Shown piece after piece: positions 23,506 to 37,814 of a stretch of DNA of 64,000 bases; position 1 is the stretch's first letter; the number at the start of each line of letters is the position of its first letter. Under the pieces are notes generated by a model. It was not told the origin of the DNA, did not search any database, and saw only the letters and a program-made list of their open reading frames with translations. Location of the stretch: contig JAHLJT010000631.1 in the NCBI GenBank assembly GCA_031308135.1, forward strand, positions 317,501-381,500, given 5' to 3'. The position numbers and the translations under genes were made by a program. This DNA is from Acheta domesticus (lineage: Eukaryota > Arthropoda > Insecta > Orthoptera > Gryllidae).

Positions 23506-24131
23506 CTCTGCTCCGTGACGTCACACGTTGGCAAAAACAGGGATTGCAGCGTTCGGATACAGTTTCCCGACTTCCTTTTATCTGTATTTTGTGACGTTGT
23601 GCACGGTGTAAGAGATAGCGTTGCGAGGGTAATTTTCTGTCGAGTGAAGATGGTTGTTTCTTACTGTGCTTATAAATGCATGGAATCGATAGCAAAAGGG
23701 AGTTGATATTTCATTTTTTGCGGTAAATACTAGTGATCATATGTGTTTAGGTTAGGTAGATGCTGTTTTCACGTGTTTTGAAAATAATCAATAATGTATG
23801 TTTGAGAATAAAATGTTACTATCTGACAAGTATTCTCTTTAATTTGGTTGAGACAGGGTTTAGGTGTGGACGTTTCCTTTCGTTCACTGATCCGGTTCAC
23901 TAGGGAGGAATCGACTCAGTGAATCGAATCCTTGTTTACTATTCGCGTTGAACATGGTAACGTAATAAATGTCTTTGAAAACACATTCTATTTAAGAAGC
24001 GCGTGCTACTTATTACATTGCTCTATAAGCACAAAATATAAATGGGAAAAGTATAACTCACGTATTTGTGGAAATTTTTATACATTTATTTTAAGTTATG
24101 AAACAAAAATATAAAAACAACAAACAACAAC

Positions 24132-24207
<76 letters not shown>

Positions 24208-25670
24208 TAAACGTAGAATTTTAAGAACCTGAAACAAAAAAGTATTTTTAAAAATAATACAATATAAAATAAAACCAATATCAAATAATATAAATAACTC
24301 ACTATTAAATAGAATGAAGATAAATACGAGGAAAAATTGAATAAAAGCGAAGAAAAATTTGTTGAAACAGCGTAATTTCTATAACAGAAAAACATACTTT
24401 AAAAAGAATACAAACTAAAATTTATAAAAACCAACAGGAAGTAAATACTAATAACTCACTTTTGAATGCAATTGAACGATGAAAAAAAATTAATATAAAC
24501 AGGAACTCATAATTTAAACAAAAAAAATAACGTTGAAAAATATTTTTTAACATCATAATTGCTGTAAAAATAAATTCACATTAAAATAAATTCCATTTCA
24601 CAAAACTCATACTACTTAAACTTTTGTTATTGGGGGGTTGTCGCCCCCCAAACCCCCCATTTTAAGGTTGTACCAGGGTTTAATCTGGTTTAATCTGTAA
24701 TATTTAAACGTTCAGATACTTCAAGCCTTAGAAAAATAAGTTTTAATCCTTTTCCTATATATAATATCCGTAACTATCTATTCTTTAAGTTAAATACACA
24801 TAAACCTGGAGATAACTGTCGATACGGTGCAAGATGTTTCTAATTATGAAGGAGGGGATTATGAAAATCTTGGAGAAAAATTAGAACAGAATCTTGACAC
24901 AAATAATATATGATAGGTCTGCAAGTTAAACTTGCAACTCCAAAAACTATTTGGGATAAATCAAGTTAAAATTCTTCCCCATTGCTAAGGAGGAGATAAA
25001 CCTTTTTTCTTACTTTCCCAAATCTTTCAAAGAAAATTGCCATTAAGACGAGCTGCACTGTTGTTTTTTTAAATTTGGATCTCAAGAAAATGTGCACAGA
25101 TAATTTCTTCCCCCACGCGTCATATACAGTTTTTTTTACTGTTTTTTGACCAAATAAATAAATATTCTTAAAATAATGTTTTCGTTCTACTATTTTGAAT
25201 CTAAACAATTAATAAAATGTCCCAAAAATGTACTTTTGGCGGCAATAGATGGCAGGTGGCAAGAGAATGTGCCAAGTCCGAATAGCTAGCCCGAGACCAA
25301 AGGAAATAGAAAAACTAAAACGGGAAAGTCTGTGCCATTCTGTAGCATCACTAGTTTTTTAACTGGTGAAATCACTTGGAGTTAAATGGTGAAACCAGTT
25401 AAACTGGTGCAGCAGTTAAACTGGTGAACTCAGTCTTGGAGTTAAATGTAGTAAATTACAACTTATTTCCCTGTTTCTCGAAAACTATCAATGAACATTA
25501 TTTTTCGTTTCTTAACAGGTATGTCGAATTGAAAATTATTCAAAAGCATAAGAAAAGACTAGTTTCATTTGTTTACTGGCGACGTCAAAATAATTAGCTT
25601 ACATACACAAATTCGTTTAAAATTGGGACAGAAAGGTAGACCCTGATGTCTAACATACGGCGATACCAAG
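23506..25670. other. Non-coding stretch with (ATT)n and C-rich run; mirror of 60775-62940
   Basis: It holds an (AAT)n array at 24132-24207, a C-rich run near 24640-24660, short repeats of 'accagttaaactgg' near 25370-25425 and a diverged LINE-tail-like piece near 25081-25170. No gene is recognised. Confidence 0.5.
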
Positions 25671-28279
25671 AGCCATCTAAAGCCAGCAGCGCCCAGAAAC
25701 CAATCTCAACCAAATCATATCCAAAATTTTAGGCTAATTTAGGATAATTAAATGCCCTATTCCCGAATTTTAGGCTCCTCTGAATTTCCCCAAAATCGTG
25801 GGGGCTGCTAGCTTTAGACTAAAGCTAGCAGCGCCCACCCAGAATCAAGCTCAAAATCAATTTAAAAATCTGAAACCCTTCCCAAAATTTAAGAATAATT
25901 TTAGGCTCTTAGAAAAAAAATTATCCCCGTGTTCATATTCCAAAAATCAGGGCTGTACAAAGCGAAACAATTAACATTGATTTCTTATGAGCGAATAGAC
26001 ACCAAAATCAAAAAACCTTAGGAAAAATCTGAAACACCATCCCCCAAAAGTTAAAAATAATTTTAGGCTCTTGAAAAAAAATATCCCGGGTTTATATCCA
26101 AAAATCAGGGCTATACAAAGCGAAACATTTAACATTGGTTCTTACGGCGAAAAAACACCAAAACCAAAAAAACCTTGGGAAAATTCTTAAACCCATCCCA
26201 AAAGTTAAGAATAATTTTAGGCTTTTGGAAAAAATTATCCCCATGTTCATATTCCAAAAATCAGGGCTGTACAAAGCGAAACAATTAACATTGATTTTAT
26301 GGGCGAAAAACACCAAAATCAAAAAACCTTAGGAAAAATCTGAAACCCATCCCCCAAAAGTTAAGAATAATTTTAGGCTCTTGGAAAAAAAAGTATCCCC
26401 GTGTTCATATTCCAAAAATCAGGGCTGTACTAAGCGAAACATTTAACATTGGTTCTTATGGCGAAAAAAACCCCAAAACCAAAAAACCTTAGGAAAAATC
26501 TTAAATCCATCCCAAAAGTTAAGAATAATTTTAGGCTCTTGGAAAAAAATTATCCCCGTGTACATATCCACAATCATCAGGGCTGTACAAAGCGAAACAA
26601 TTAACATTGATTCTTATGGGCGAATAAACACCAAAATCAAAAAACCTTAGGAAAAATCTGACACTCCTCCCAAAAGTTAAGAATAATTTTAGGCTCTTGG
26701 AAAAAAATTATCCTGCGTATATATCCCAAAAATCAGGGCTGTACAAAGCGAAACATTTTACATTGGTTCTTACGGTGAAAAAACACCAAAACCTAAAAAC
26801 CTTAGGAAAAATCTGAAACCCATCCCAAAAGTTAAGAATAATTTTAGGCTCTTGGAAAAAGGTTATCCCCGCGTTATATTCCAAAATTCACAGCTGTATA
26901 AAGCGAAACACTCTGCTATATTTGCAAGAAATTTCAAGAAAAAACTCTTATTTTCGAAAAATTGAACAGAACTATCACAAATGTCTTTAAAAATAAATTT
27001 CATTAGAGAAGAAATCTATCTTCAATTGTATAATTGTGCTAGTGAGTGATGTAACATCGACAACAAAATATTGATGTTTCTTAGCATAGATGTTCCAAAG
27101 TAATACATTGATGTTACAAATAGATCGATCAAAAGCCATCGATGATTTTGAACGCGGTATTATCGCGGCAAAAAGTATTATTCTTTCATGAAGAACATGA
27201 GGGTTCAGGGCAGGAATTTATAGCTAATTACCTTTGAAAATATATTTATTATATAGGAGCGAATATTTTGTCAACAAAACTCGAAAAAAAACCTCTCTTT
27301 TCTGTATTCAAAATTCGACTAAATATGGTTTAGGATAGAGACCACAGAATTATGAAAACGTGCACAAAAATCACTTCTCCCATAGCTCGTCATACGCAGT
27401 TTTAACTGTTTTTTGACGTAAATAAACAAAATAAAACAAACATTTATGTTTGATATTATGTTTAGTAATCTTTCAGATTAGATTCGTGCACTTAATTTGC
27501 CAGTGGTAGTCCATATTATTTTATGTTTCGCTTTGTACAGCCCTGATTTTTGGAATATAAACGCGCGGATAATTTTTTCCAAGAGCCTAAAATTATTCTT
27601 AACTTTTGGAATAGGTTTCAGATTTTTCCTAAGGTTTTTTGGATTAGGTGTTTTTTCGTCCTAAGAACCAATGTTAAAAGTTTCGCTTTTACAGTCCTGA
27701 TTTTTGGAATATAAACGCGGGGGGGATATTTTTTTCCAAGAGCGTAAAATTATTCTTAACTTTTGGGATGGGTTTAAGATTTTCCTAAGGTTTTTTGGTT
27801 TTGGGGTTTTTTCGCCGTAAGAACCAATGTTAAATGTTTCGCTTAGTACAGCCCTGATTTTTGGAATATGAACACGGGGATACTTTTTTTCCAAGAGCCT
27901 AAAATTATTCTTAACTTTTGGGGGATGGTTTCAGATTTTTCCTAAGGTTTTTTGACTTTGGTGTTTATTCGCCCATAAGAATCAATGTTAATTGTTTCGT
28001 TTTATACAGTCCTGATTTTTTGGAATATGAACACGGGGATAATTTTTTTCTTAGAGCCTAAAATTATTCTTAAATTTTGGGAAGGGTTTCAGATTTGTGA
28101 ATTGGTTTTGAGATTGATTATGGGTGGGCGTGCTAGCTTTAGTCTAAAGCTAGCAGCGCCCACGATTTTGGGAAATCCAGAGGAGCCTAAAATTCGGGAA
28201 TAGAGCATTTAATTAGCCTAAAATTTTGGATATGGTTTGGTTGAGATTCGTTTCTGGGCGCTGCTAGCTTTAGATGGCT
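25671..28279. mobile_element. Long-TIR fold-back element with satellite arms, left-arm copy
   Basis: The ends are AGCCATCTAAAGC and GCTTTAGATGGCT, flanked by the 9-bp duplication GATACCAAG (25662-25670 and 28280-28288). The internal order is: about 190-bp outer TIR, tandem array 25880-26905, unique centre with a LINE tail at 27159-27440, inverted array 27530-28090, and the other TIR. See the right-arm copy 58153-60765. Confidence 0.85.
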
Positions 28280-28371
28280 GATACCAAGATTTCTGCCAAT
28301 CTGTGACGTCATCGGAGTCGTTTCATGTTTGCCTCAACTTTCCGTGGGTAGGAAGGGACTATGGCGCCTCT

Positions 28372-28543
28372 ATGTATTCTATGCTCGAAGGAGCAGCGCC
28401 TGACGATCATGCGACCCCTAGCGGCGTAATCGAGAACCATGCGAAATACCGGGAGATCGTGGCCAATATCGTGAGATCAGTGGCCAACGCTGTGGGCGCT
28501 GTCGTCGTGAAGACAAGACCCCAGCAGTAAGAAATAAAAACCC
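28372..28543. mobile_element. Fold-back MITE family M, half copy (mirror of 57888-58058)
   Basis: It contains the core 'gatcatgcgacccctagcgg' and one arm ending 'gaaataaaaaccc'. The opposite arm is replaced by unrelated sequence starting at 'tattctatgctcgaag'. Confidence 0.6.
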
Positions 28544-28629
28544 AAGTGTAGAATATAGTTGTAGTTATATTAATTGTAGTATAATTGTATATATATATTA
28601 GTTATATAGTTGTAGTTATATTAAATTTA

Positions 28630-28849
28630 GTTTTTATTTCTTCGCGCGTAGGAGCGTGTCTTCACGATGGAATATCTCACAATATTCATGTCGTTCTGAG
28701 TCATGCCGCTGGGGAGTCGCATGATGGCGACTGTATCGAATAGTGCTGACGAGCATGCAACTCCTAGCGGCACGACCGAGAACGACGCCAAATAACGTGA
28801 GATATTCCATTCTGAAGATAAGCCCCCACGCACCAAGAAATAAAAACCC
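28630..28849. mobile_element. Fold-back MITE family M, full copy (mirror of 57585-57802)
   Basis: Both arms are present: 'tttttatttcttcgcgcg' at the left, 'caccaagaaataaaaa' at the right, and 'ggaatatctcac' and 'gtgagatattcc' inside. It can form a hairpin over about 220 bases. Confidence 0.7.
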
Positions 28850-28971
28850 AAGTATATCTTTGTATACACCGTGGTTGAATGCTTATCAAACCGAATCATT
28901 AAAATCGTTCACCAATTGACGCGGTATCTGCTCCGTGATTGTTGGAACCACGGTGTAAGACACGGTGGAAG

Positions 28972-29296
28972 AGATATCGTGTGTTCACTCCCAGTCTAAA
29001 ACTGAAGCTAATATGAGGCTAGTCCCACAGGTCTCGCTATATAAGCGCTGCGAACGACTTGGGCATTTTTTGGGGTCAAGATGGCTTCTATTGATATCAC
29101 GTTGAACAGTTGACTTGACTGATCTCTTCATAGTAAAACTTTATTCCGGAGTATGAAGTAAATTTAGAAGTTTCCAAAGACAGTCGAAAATCAAGATATT
29201 AAAAAGAAAAGGTTGAAAGAAAAGGAGAAAATTAAATGACAATGATTATATTGAGTCAAGAATTTCAACAATGAAAATGTTATACGAAATGTGGTA
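28972..29296. repeat. Direct repeat flanking repeat X, outer copy (left arm)
   Basis: It matches 34048-34386 in the same orientation and begins 'gtgttcactcccag'. It contains 'gctatataagcgctgcg' (TATA-like) and 'aagatggcttctattgat'. See 52067-52402 and 57131-57457 for the clean copies. Confidence 0.6.
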
Positions 29297-32200
29297 AGTA
29301 CATATACCAATTATTCACCTTACACTATCAGTTAATTATCAAATAGATACACAATCATTGTAAAATCATACACAATTATATTGTGAAAATAAACAACCAA
29401 ACTAGTATAGTAATTATTTACACACTAATTCGAAAAAAATTCCAGACTTAAATTGTGCAATCAAAGAATATAATGCAGAATGCAAATTAAAAAATTGCAA
29501 AATTTGCATGCTAAAAACTAAAAATGGAACATAATCCAAATAGATTTGCAGGTGATGTTTCTAGAAATGTTTACAATGGTAAACATGCCTTTGATATGAG
29601 TTTTCAAAAATATTAAAAAATTAATAAGATAAATTGTTTAGGATATGATTTACAGACCATACCTGAAGATAGAGTTTGTTATAATTAAAATGGTAATTTT
29701 AATAAATAAGATTAATAAGATTAATAAATTAAATCATTTATTTGTTTATTTTGTTATTTTCATTCTTGTTCAATTGTTGAACTTTCAGTGGTTATGTTGG
29801 GCAAAGACACAGAGACTGTCATTGGAACACCATGCCTGTTCATCAAACATAACTGACGACTGTGATCTTTAAACAGAACTTTATTGGTAGGGTAAATGTG
29901 TATCTTGCTTATTGTGTACTATTTTTTAATTAATATTAATTATTGATTTTTTCTAATTATATGAAATTACAAACTTCATGAAGTGTAATTGACTACCTAA
30001 TTATTAAAAATATACTTTTAAAACTTTTTAAATTTCAGAAGATGATTAATTGAATGTATCCAAAGGGTGTCAGACAAACTTGTTGATGTTTGAAAAAAAA
30101 TATTTGAGAATAAACAAATGGTTAGTCTTCGTCGAAAATCATAGGACATGATGTGAAATGTGAACCAGAGAATGTGTTTTTTGCACAAATTGTTGACAAA
30201 ATGTGATTATAAAAAGGTAACTGATGTTATTTCAATGTAGTGTAACAAATTTGCTTCTTCTACTGAATGTCAAATCTCTTCGTAACAGTTCACATTGTTA
30301 ATAAACAGTAATATAATACTCACAATACAGTGGGATTTCATCACTACTGATAGAATCTTCTACACGCCAAAACCATCTGTAGTTTCATAATACGTATTAG
30401 CCGCGCAACTTTTCTTGACTGATCTTGGCGGTAGCTGCACCTAAATAACTTAAATCATTGTCAGGTTACACTACACTCAGCAATTTTATTTTTTTACTTT
30501 AGTGAACGACTATAACTTCGCAGAACATATGGTTACAACTATCACTCGTTCAAAACCAACAGAACTTTCTACCTCACAAAAAGTCGACCACTTCCATCTT
30601 ATTATCAACACCGCCCCGTAGCAACCATCTGCCATTGTTTCTCTTTTCTTGAATAATTGGTATATCACAGCTTCCCCTCTCCAAGCGTCATTTGGTTTGC
30701 TGCAACATAACTAAAATGACAAGACTACATTAAGCACCTTCTTCTTGCTTCATTACACTGTATTCACTGACACTTTGCACTTCACACACACATATCTTGT
30801 TTCTTGCAGCTTTATAACTATTTACATTTTAATATATACAAATACTATTTACAATTATTCATTCCTTGTTAATAATCTTTAATCATGGGTATCGTCCCTT
30901 GTATAAGGCTTAATATTCCTATAATTGTATGTCCCCATCTGTTGACCATTTTCATCCTTTAAAATTACAGCATTTTTACTCAGTACTTTGTCAATCCGGT
31001 ACGGTCGTTTATACAAAGGAAAAATTTTATAAAATACTTTTTATCTACCGACGATACTTGATGTACTCTAATCAATACTTCGTCACCCACATTATATACA
31101 TCTTTAAAATATTGCTTTTGTTTCAGCTTCCTTCTTGCAGCTGCTTCCCTCAAATTATCATAAATTATCCGCGTATTTCTATTATTATCTGTAACAACCA
31201 TCTTTATTTCAATATTATTTATTTTATCGCCATATTGCTGCGATATTCTCTTTAAATGTTCTGTACGTGATTCGACGTTCGTCAATTTTTCGCATGTTGG
31301 TCTTGTAAATGCCCTAATGCCGTAACATTTTCCTGTAATATTATAACTTCAGAATTACATTTATTAAAAGATTCATTTTGTCTTTCTGTATTGATTTGAT
31401 TGGCAGTTAAAAGATTCCATTTTTGAATAAATATACTAAATTCACTTGAAGTATCGGCTCGTAACTGCGATATTTCCTCACATATTACTTCACGAAAATT
31501 CTTAAATTCTTGTGCCTGATTATTCATTTCTATCTTTATATTCTCTAGTTTAGCATTCATATCTACCTTCATTTCAGCTAACATTTTAATTATTATTAAA
31601 TTACTAGATTCCGTATTGTTTAATGGTGCCGCCGCTACTTCCTTTTCTTTCTGTTATACCTCAACTAATTCTCGCGAAATGTCTCCTCGGGACTCGTATC
31701 GGTAGCCGCCATGTTATCTACTTCGACATTTTCAGAACGGGCTTTCTTACTTCTAGTCTCCATTTTGAAATTCTATGCAAATTAAAATTTTTCTCTATCA
31801 AATTCTTTTTAAATAACTTCAATGAAATGGTTTTGGCTTTTCTTATAATTACAAGTTAATTTCATATGTCAATCCATAAATTTCAGATTCCTTTAGATCA
31901 ATTTGTTATAATTTATAAAAGCTCATATTAAAACGTGGTTCAAACTTGTTATAAATTATAACAAAATATGCCCACGTTGGGCGCCATTTGTAACAAATTT
32001 GCTTCTACTGAATGTCAAATCTCTTCGTAACAGTTCACATTGTTAATAAACAGTAATATAATACTCACAATACAGTGGGATTTCATCACTACTGATCGAA
32101 TCTTCTACACGCAAAACCATCTGTAGTTTCCATAATACGTATTAGCCCGCGCAATACTTTTGACTGATGACTTGGCGTAGGCGCACTAAAGCTACCTTAC

Positions 32201-33197
32201 ATCATTATCAGGTTCATCAGCAATTTTATTTTTTTACTTAACTTGTCAGCACTAACGACAATTTTATTTTTTTACTTTAGTGAACGACTATAACTTCGCA
32301 GAAACATATGGTTACAACTATCACTCGTTCAAAACCAACAGAACTTTCTACCTCACAAAAAGTCGACCACTTCCATCTTATTATCAACAACGCCCCCTAG
32401 CAACCACCTGCCATTGTTTTCTCTTTTCTTGAATAATTGGTATATCACAGTAGGCACAGAGGTTTGTTTATAAATATCCTAGTTATGGATTATTCATGGT
32501 GGTGATATTATGTGCAGTGGTTCTAAACATACCCTCAAGAATGACCTTCATTTTTCGTTCTTGAAATTATTTATGTTTTTGAAGCCATGTTGCATTTCAG
32601 TTGATAACATGGTGGGAAGTGAAAGGATGTGGTTGTTAGGTTTTCATAGACGTTAATAGAGAGAACGCAATTCAGATAACAGAGAACTGTGTAAACCGTT
32701 TCATGAACAGAATGGAAACTTTTTCACAGTAAAATTTAGGATTGTAGGAAAATGCAAGTACATATCAAGTGAAAGAAATATTAAAACTACAAAAACAATT
32801 TGTTTAAAACTATAGCACTATTGGGTTATGCGTTTTGCATAAAAATACTTTCAATAACATAAAATTCATGCCTTCCGGTGTTTATCAACACCCAGAACCA
32901 TGATATTTTCAATTGAAACACGTGGCCCACTTCTATTCACCACCGTAGCACTACAAATAGACAATAACACAATCATAACTATGTGTGAGAAATGCTCTAC
33001 ATAAGCAGAAATATAAGATAAGATGTAATGAAAAGTTACAAGAATAGAATAACGCTTTTCTCAAAAGTAAATTCTTCTTCTTCATAAATGCATAGTCAAA
33101 GCAATTTTACAGTGAATGGTTTTCAACATATCCAACAGCATTTCGAAATTTAAGTGCAGGAAAATGAATGTTAATAATGATAATTCCGCAATGAATG

Positions 33198-33254
<57 letters not shown>

Positions 33255-34047
33255 ACTTATTTAACCTTTATGTACATTAATATATTTAGGAAATTAAGAA
33301 TGTATGTAAACTGTACATGTATACTGTTTGTAAGTAGGTTATGTGATTTTGAGAATTGTAAGTCATAAAATTGCAATTATTTCAGAAAATAGTACGTAAA
33401 AAATTGAATATTATAATATTGAAATAAAGAATTGAGTTGAATTATAATACACTACATTTTTTAATTTGTAAAAATATTACTAGAAAATTATAATTGACAC
33501 TGAAATTGTTTTTCAGTGAGGGTCAGTGATAAATATACTGTTGCAAAGAACAAACCTGTTGATTGCTGAGCAACGTGATTGTCAAATGAATGGTAAATCA
33601 CTGTTTAAGTGATATTCTTAAATGTAATCGCTATTGTTTTTTTGTTGTTATAACTCCAACTCTTGTTTTTAAATGGAAATCCTCATTCTCTGGTACTTAC
33701 ATCATATAACTGCAAATATGCATGGCTCTCGCTACAAAACATTTCAAAACAATTAACATCCCCTGTCAGCCTGTATAATATGTCTTAAAAAATCCCGACA
33801 CATTTACAGTAGCGGTTCCCCAATTATGTGTATTCAGTGACGGTTATAGCTTTCTTGCAACGAAAACACCAGAAAATACTAAATGCGCGAGACGCCATCA
33901 TCAATGCCCAATCCGATCGTGCGCACCGTACGGGTAAGCGAGGAACTAGCCTCAAACTGGCTTCAAAAATTTTGCCCAAAAGGCGGCTAGTTGACACACT
34001 TATATATCTTACACCGTGTGTAAGATATAGGATATCTTATACACCGT
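29297..34047. repeat. Repeat X, diverged copy, left arm (with LTR element)
   Basis: This is the mirror of 52440-57120. It contains the LTR retroelement 30241-32449 and an (AT)n at about 33200-33251. Frames conserved with the other X copies (29645-29872 plus, 33828-34049 plus) have no recognisable domain. Confidence 0.7.
30241..32449 (-). mobile_element. LTR retroelement, internally deleted, left-arm copy with errors
   Basis: The LTRs are 30241-30669 and 31989-32449, with target duplication GTAG at 30237-30240 and 32450-32453. The 31989-32449 LTR carries an extra ~35-base partial duplication near 32225-32265 that is absent from every other LTR copy. The internal frame (31763 down to 30879) is broken into two by a small indel near 31284 and others. 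See 54000-56182 for the intact copy. Confidence 0.85.
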
Positions 34048-34386
34048 GATATAGGTGTGTTAACTCCCAGTCTAAAACTGAAGTTAATGTGAGGCTAGTT
34101 CTCACAGTTCTCGCTATATAAGCGCTGCGAAGGACTTGGGCATTATTTTTGGGACAAGATGGCTTCTATTGATAGCACGGTGAACTGTAGACTTGACTGA
34201 TCTCTTCGTAGTAAAAACTTTATTCTGGACTATGAAGTAAATTTTAGAAGTTTCCAAAGTGAGTCGAAAATCTAGATATTAAAAAGAAATAGGTTGGAGT
34301 TTTCCCCCAAAAAGGAGAAACTTAAATGATAATGATTACATTGCGTCAAGAATTTCAACAATGAAAATGTTATGCGAAATCTGGTA

Positions 34387-34753
34387 TAAGCTCGACCAAC
34401 TTGAGAATGATGTTTACAGGAGCGCGCCATCGTCTGTGTTTACAACCGAAACGACAGAGACGGAGATAAAAGGATACTCAAATCAAAATTAAAATGGTAC
34501 CGTGCCAAACTATTGCGAAAGAAAGCGCGATTTATTTCGTTGCAAATCTAGAATCTTCCCATTTAATATTTTAACTGTATTTAGACATGTCTGCATCTCA
34601 TATTGGAATAAATAAAAATATACTTTTCCCTGCAAAACGATTCAAAATTTTGAAACAAATTCTTCCGATTAGCAGTAACATTCATATAAATCGTTTATTT
34701 TAACTTAAGTAGTTTCTCAGAATATATACCAAATAAAATTTTTTTAATGTCAG
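34387..34753. other. Non-coding, mirror of 51701-52066
   Basis: This lies between the direct repeat and the truncated LINE. No gene or repeat is recognised. Confidence 0.4.
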
Positions 34754-37700
34754 GAGTCCTCCAACAAAGAGAGCTGCAGATTACATTTTGTTCTTAGAAA
34801 AACTAGAGATAACACTAATCAAAGTCATCAATCGCTCTTGTGAATCCATTGTGTATGTGGAGATTTTAACATTGATTTTCTGGTCGAATCTTGCGAGAAA
34901 GAGCAGTTTCTTAACCTAATTAATTCCTTCAATTTAGATATTACAATAAAAGTACCTACACGGATCACAGTAAATTCAAAGAAGGCAATCGATCAAATTA
35001 TAATTAACAAAACCACTACTCGACATGAAATTGAAACAAAAGATTTAGGATACAGTGACCACGATGCACAAATTCTTACCATTATACGAAATGCGAACAA
35101 TGACACAATAAATAATACACGTATGAGTAGAGTGTTTTCTAAAAGTAAAATAAAATTATTCATTGATTACTTGCTGCAGGAGTCATGGGACGCGGTTTAT
35201 AATACTATTGATACAAACGATAAATATTATTCTTTTTTAAAACGCTTTCATTTCGTTTTAACACTTGCTTTCCTCTTCAGAAAAGAAAATTAAATATTTC
35301 ACGCAAAACAATTCTTGGATAACACAAGGGATTAGAACATCGTGTAAAAACAAACGAGTTCTTTCTTTCATTTCTAAGCATCATAACGTATCTCAAGATT
35401 TCCTCCTGTACTTTAAAAAATACAAATCATTGTTAAGAAAAGTCATAAGGCAGGCTAAAATCATGAAACACGATCAGGATATTTTTAACTCAATAACAAA
35501 ACAAAATCAATGTGGGATATAGTAAAAAATGCCACCAAACCAACTAGAAACCTTGTAGAGAATGTTGTTTTAAAAGATAAGGATAGAGATGTGAACGATC
35601 CGGCAACAGTGGCTAGTCTCTTAACCAATACTTTTCGAGAATTGCTGTCGATCTCACTAAGGGTTTTCAGCCACAAAATTCAACATCTGACGTTTCCCTA
35701 AAAATCTTAGACACTATGTTCGTTTCCAAAACCTCTTCCTATGAAATTCTCAAAATAATCGGTAAATTAAAAAATAAATATTCGGCCGGTTTAGATGAAT
35801 TTCCGGATTGTTTGTTAAAGACGTGCGCGCCAGCCATTATACACCCGTTAACTCACATATTTAATGCATCCTTATGCACCGGAATTTTTCCAGATATTTT
35901 TAAAACAGCTAAGATCAAGCCGCTCTTCAAAAAAGGCAACAAAATGAAGTTCAAAATTATCGGCCAATTTCTCTTTTGTCAGTTTTTTCAAAAATATTAG
36001 AGAGACTTTTTTATGTGCGAATGGAAACCTTTTCAAATTGGACGTGTTTTCAAATTGCCAACATGGATTCCGGAAATCAAAATCTACGGAAACAGCCATT
36101 TTTTCTTTTCTTAAGGATGTTGCCTCATCATTGGATCAAAACGAAGCAACTATTGGAATATTTTTAGATCTTTCAAAAGCTTTTGACGTCATTGATCATA
36201 ACATTTTACTTTCAAAATTACCTTCGTATGGAATCCGTGGTATTGCTCTAGATTGGCTATGTTCGTACCTTAAACAACGATCTCAGAGAGTAGAAATACC
36301 TTACTGGAATGATGGAACTTTATGTACACACCTTTCCGGTTCTTTGCCAATTGCACGTGGAGTCGCGCAAGGATCGATTTTAGGCCCTATTCTCTTCCTA
36401 TTATACGTAAATGACATGCCCTTAGCGATTCGAAACGGAAGAACAGTTCTCTTTGCGGATGATACAAATATTCTTTGCAACAAAGAAACCGTAAATAGTA
36501 CAATATCAGACGTTTCAAATTGGTTCCGTAATAACAAATTAAAAGTAAATGAAAATAAAACTCTTTCAATGCAGTTTTCCATATCAAATAAAAAATTCTG
36601 TACTCCATTGAAAATGAACGGAGTGCCATTGACTGATGTTAATGTAACAAAATTTTTAGGTCTATCAATTCAGTCAAACCTCAAATGGAATGCCCACTTA
36701 AATGAATTGAACACAAAATTAAGTTCATTATGCTACGCGTTCAGAATTCTTTCAAATTCCGTCAGCCTTCATACAGCTCGTTGTGTATATTTTGCCAATG
36801 TTCACTCCCGCCAGAGATAAGGCATAATATTCTGGGGAAACACATCTTATAGCTCCCAGACTCTCAGATTACAAAAAAGAAATACGAATAATTAGCAAAT
36901 CCAACCCACGTGATTCTTGTAAGTCACTTTTTATTAATCTAGGAATTTTACCATTACCTTGTCTCCTGATTTACGAATCAGTAGTTTTTGTCAAAAATGA
37001 CTTACTTAAGGGCGGGGAATATATTTTCAGCAAACGCCGATGTCTATAAGTATAACACACGACGTAGTAATCATATTCACCAGGTGGCAGTATCAACAGC
37101 TCACTACAAAAAATTCACATACAATTCATGTACATTACTCTACAACACTTTGCCAGAAGACATTAAACGATTAAATTCGATAGAAAAGTTTAAGTCCCAA
37201 GTAAAATCTTTTCTGCTGCATAACTGTTTCTATACAATTCGAGACTATACCGAGCATCAAAAAGGAAAGTAGAATTAATTTTAACAATGATAGTTAATGT
37301 AATTATTTATCATTTGGACTGTATAATTCTAAAGAACCTGTAACAAGTATTGTACCACAGTTTCTGGGTTGATGGCCCCCATCTCGATCAGGTTTTTCGT
37401 CCAGTTTCCCTGATCCTTGAGCAAATGCTGAGATGGTCCCTTGTTTTGCTTCTGGACATAAATGTAACTTCACTATTTGTGCACGTCTTCTGAGTTTCAG
37501 TGGGAAATATAGTTATTCAAATTATCGTTTTTCATATTATCACGGCAAAAAGTAATATTCTTTCATGAAGAACATGAGGGTTCAGGGCAGGAATTTATAG
37601 CTAATTTACCTTTGAAAATATATTTTATTATATAGGAGCGAATATTTTGTCAACAAAACTCGAAAAAATCTCTCTTTTCTGTATTCAAAATTGGACCTAA

Positions 37701-37814
37701 AATATGGTTTAGGATAGACACCACAGAATTATGAAAACGTGCACAAAAATCACTTCTCCCCATAGCTCGTCATACGCAGTTTTTAACTGTTTTTGACGTA
37801 AATAAATAAATAAT
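34754..37814 (+). mobile_element. 5'-truncated CR1/L2/Jockey-like LINE, left-arm copy
   Basis: This is the mirror of 48637-51700. The RT core is open at 36038-36820 (LDLSKAFDVIDH, GVAQGSILGPILF, LFADDTNIL) and the endonuclease remnant starts at RSPPTKRAADY near 34755. It has more frame breaks than the right-arm copy (for example near 34850, 35495 and 35945). It ends in (AAAT)n near 37813. Confidence 0.85.

Noticed and set aside
23351..23695. 114-aa minus-strand frame next to the TAF1C-like gene (also 62746-63093)
   Set aside because: It overlaps half MITE M and its flank. The composition is that of the hairpin element, and the two arm versions differ by a frameshift.
24096..24395. Open frame with a long poly-isoleucine run (also 62049-62345 and 62161-62355)
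   Set aside because: It is the translation of the (ATT)n/(AAT)n microsatellite plus low-complexity flanks, not a protein.
25880..26905. Multiple frames repeating motifs such as 'LYSPDFW' and 'KPIPKVKNNFRLLEK'
   Set aside because: These are translations of the ~157-bp satellite units in several frames and both strands. The apparent protein repeats come from DNA tandem repetition.
25880..26905. Possible CRISPR-like array because of regular repeats
   Set aside because: The units are contiguous with no unique spacers, and the context is a eukaryotic transposon.
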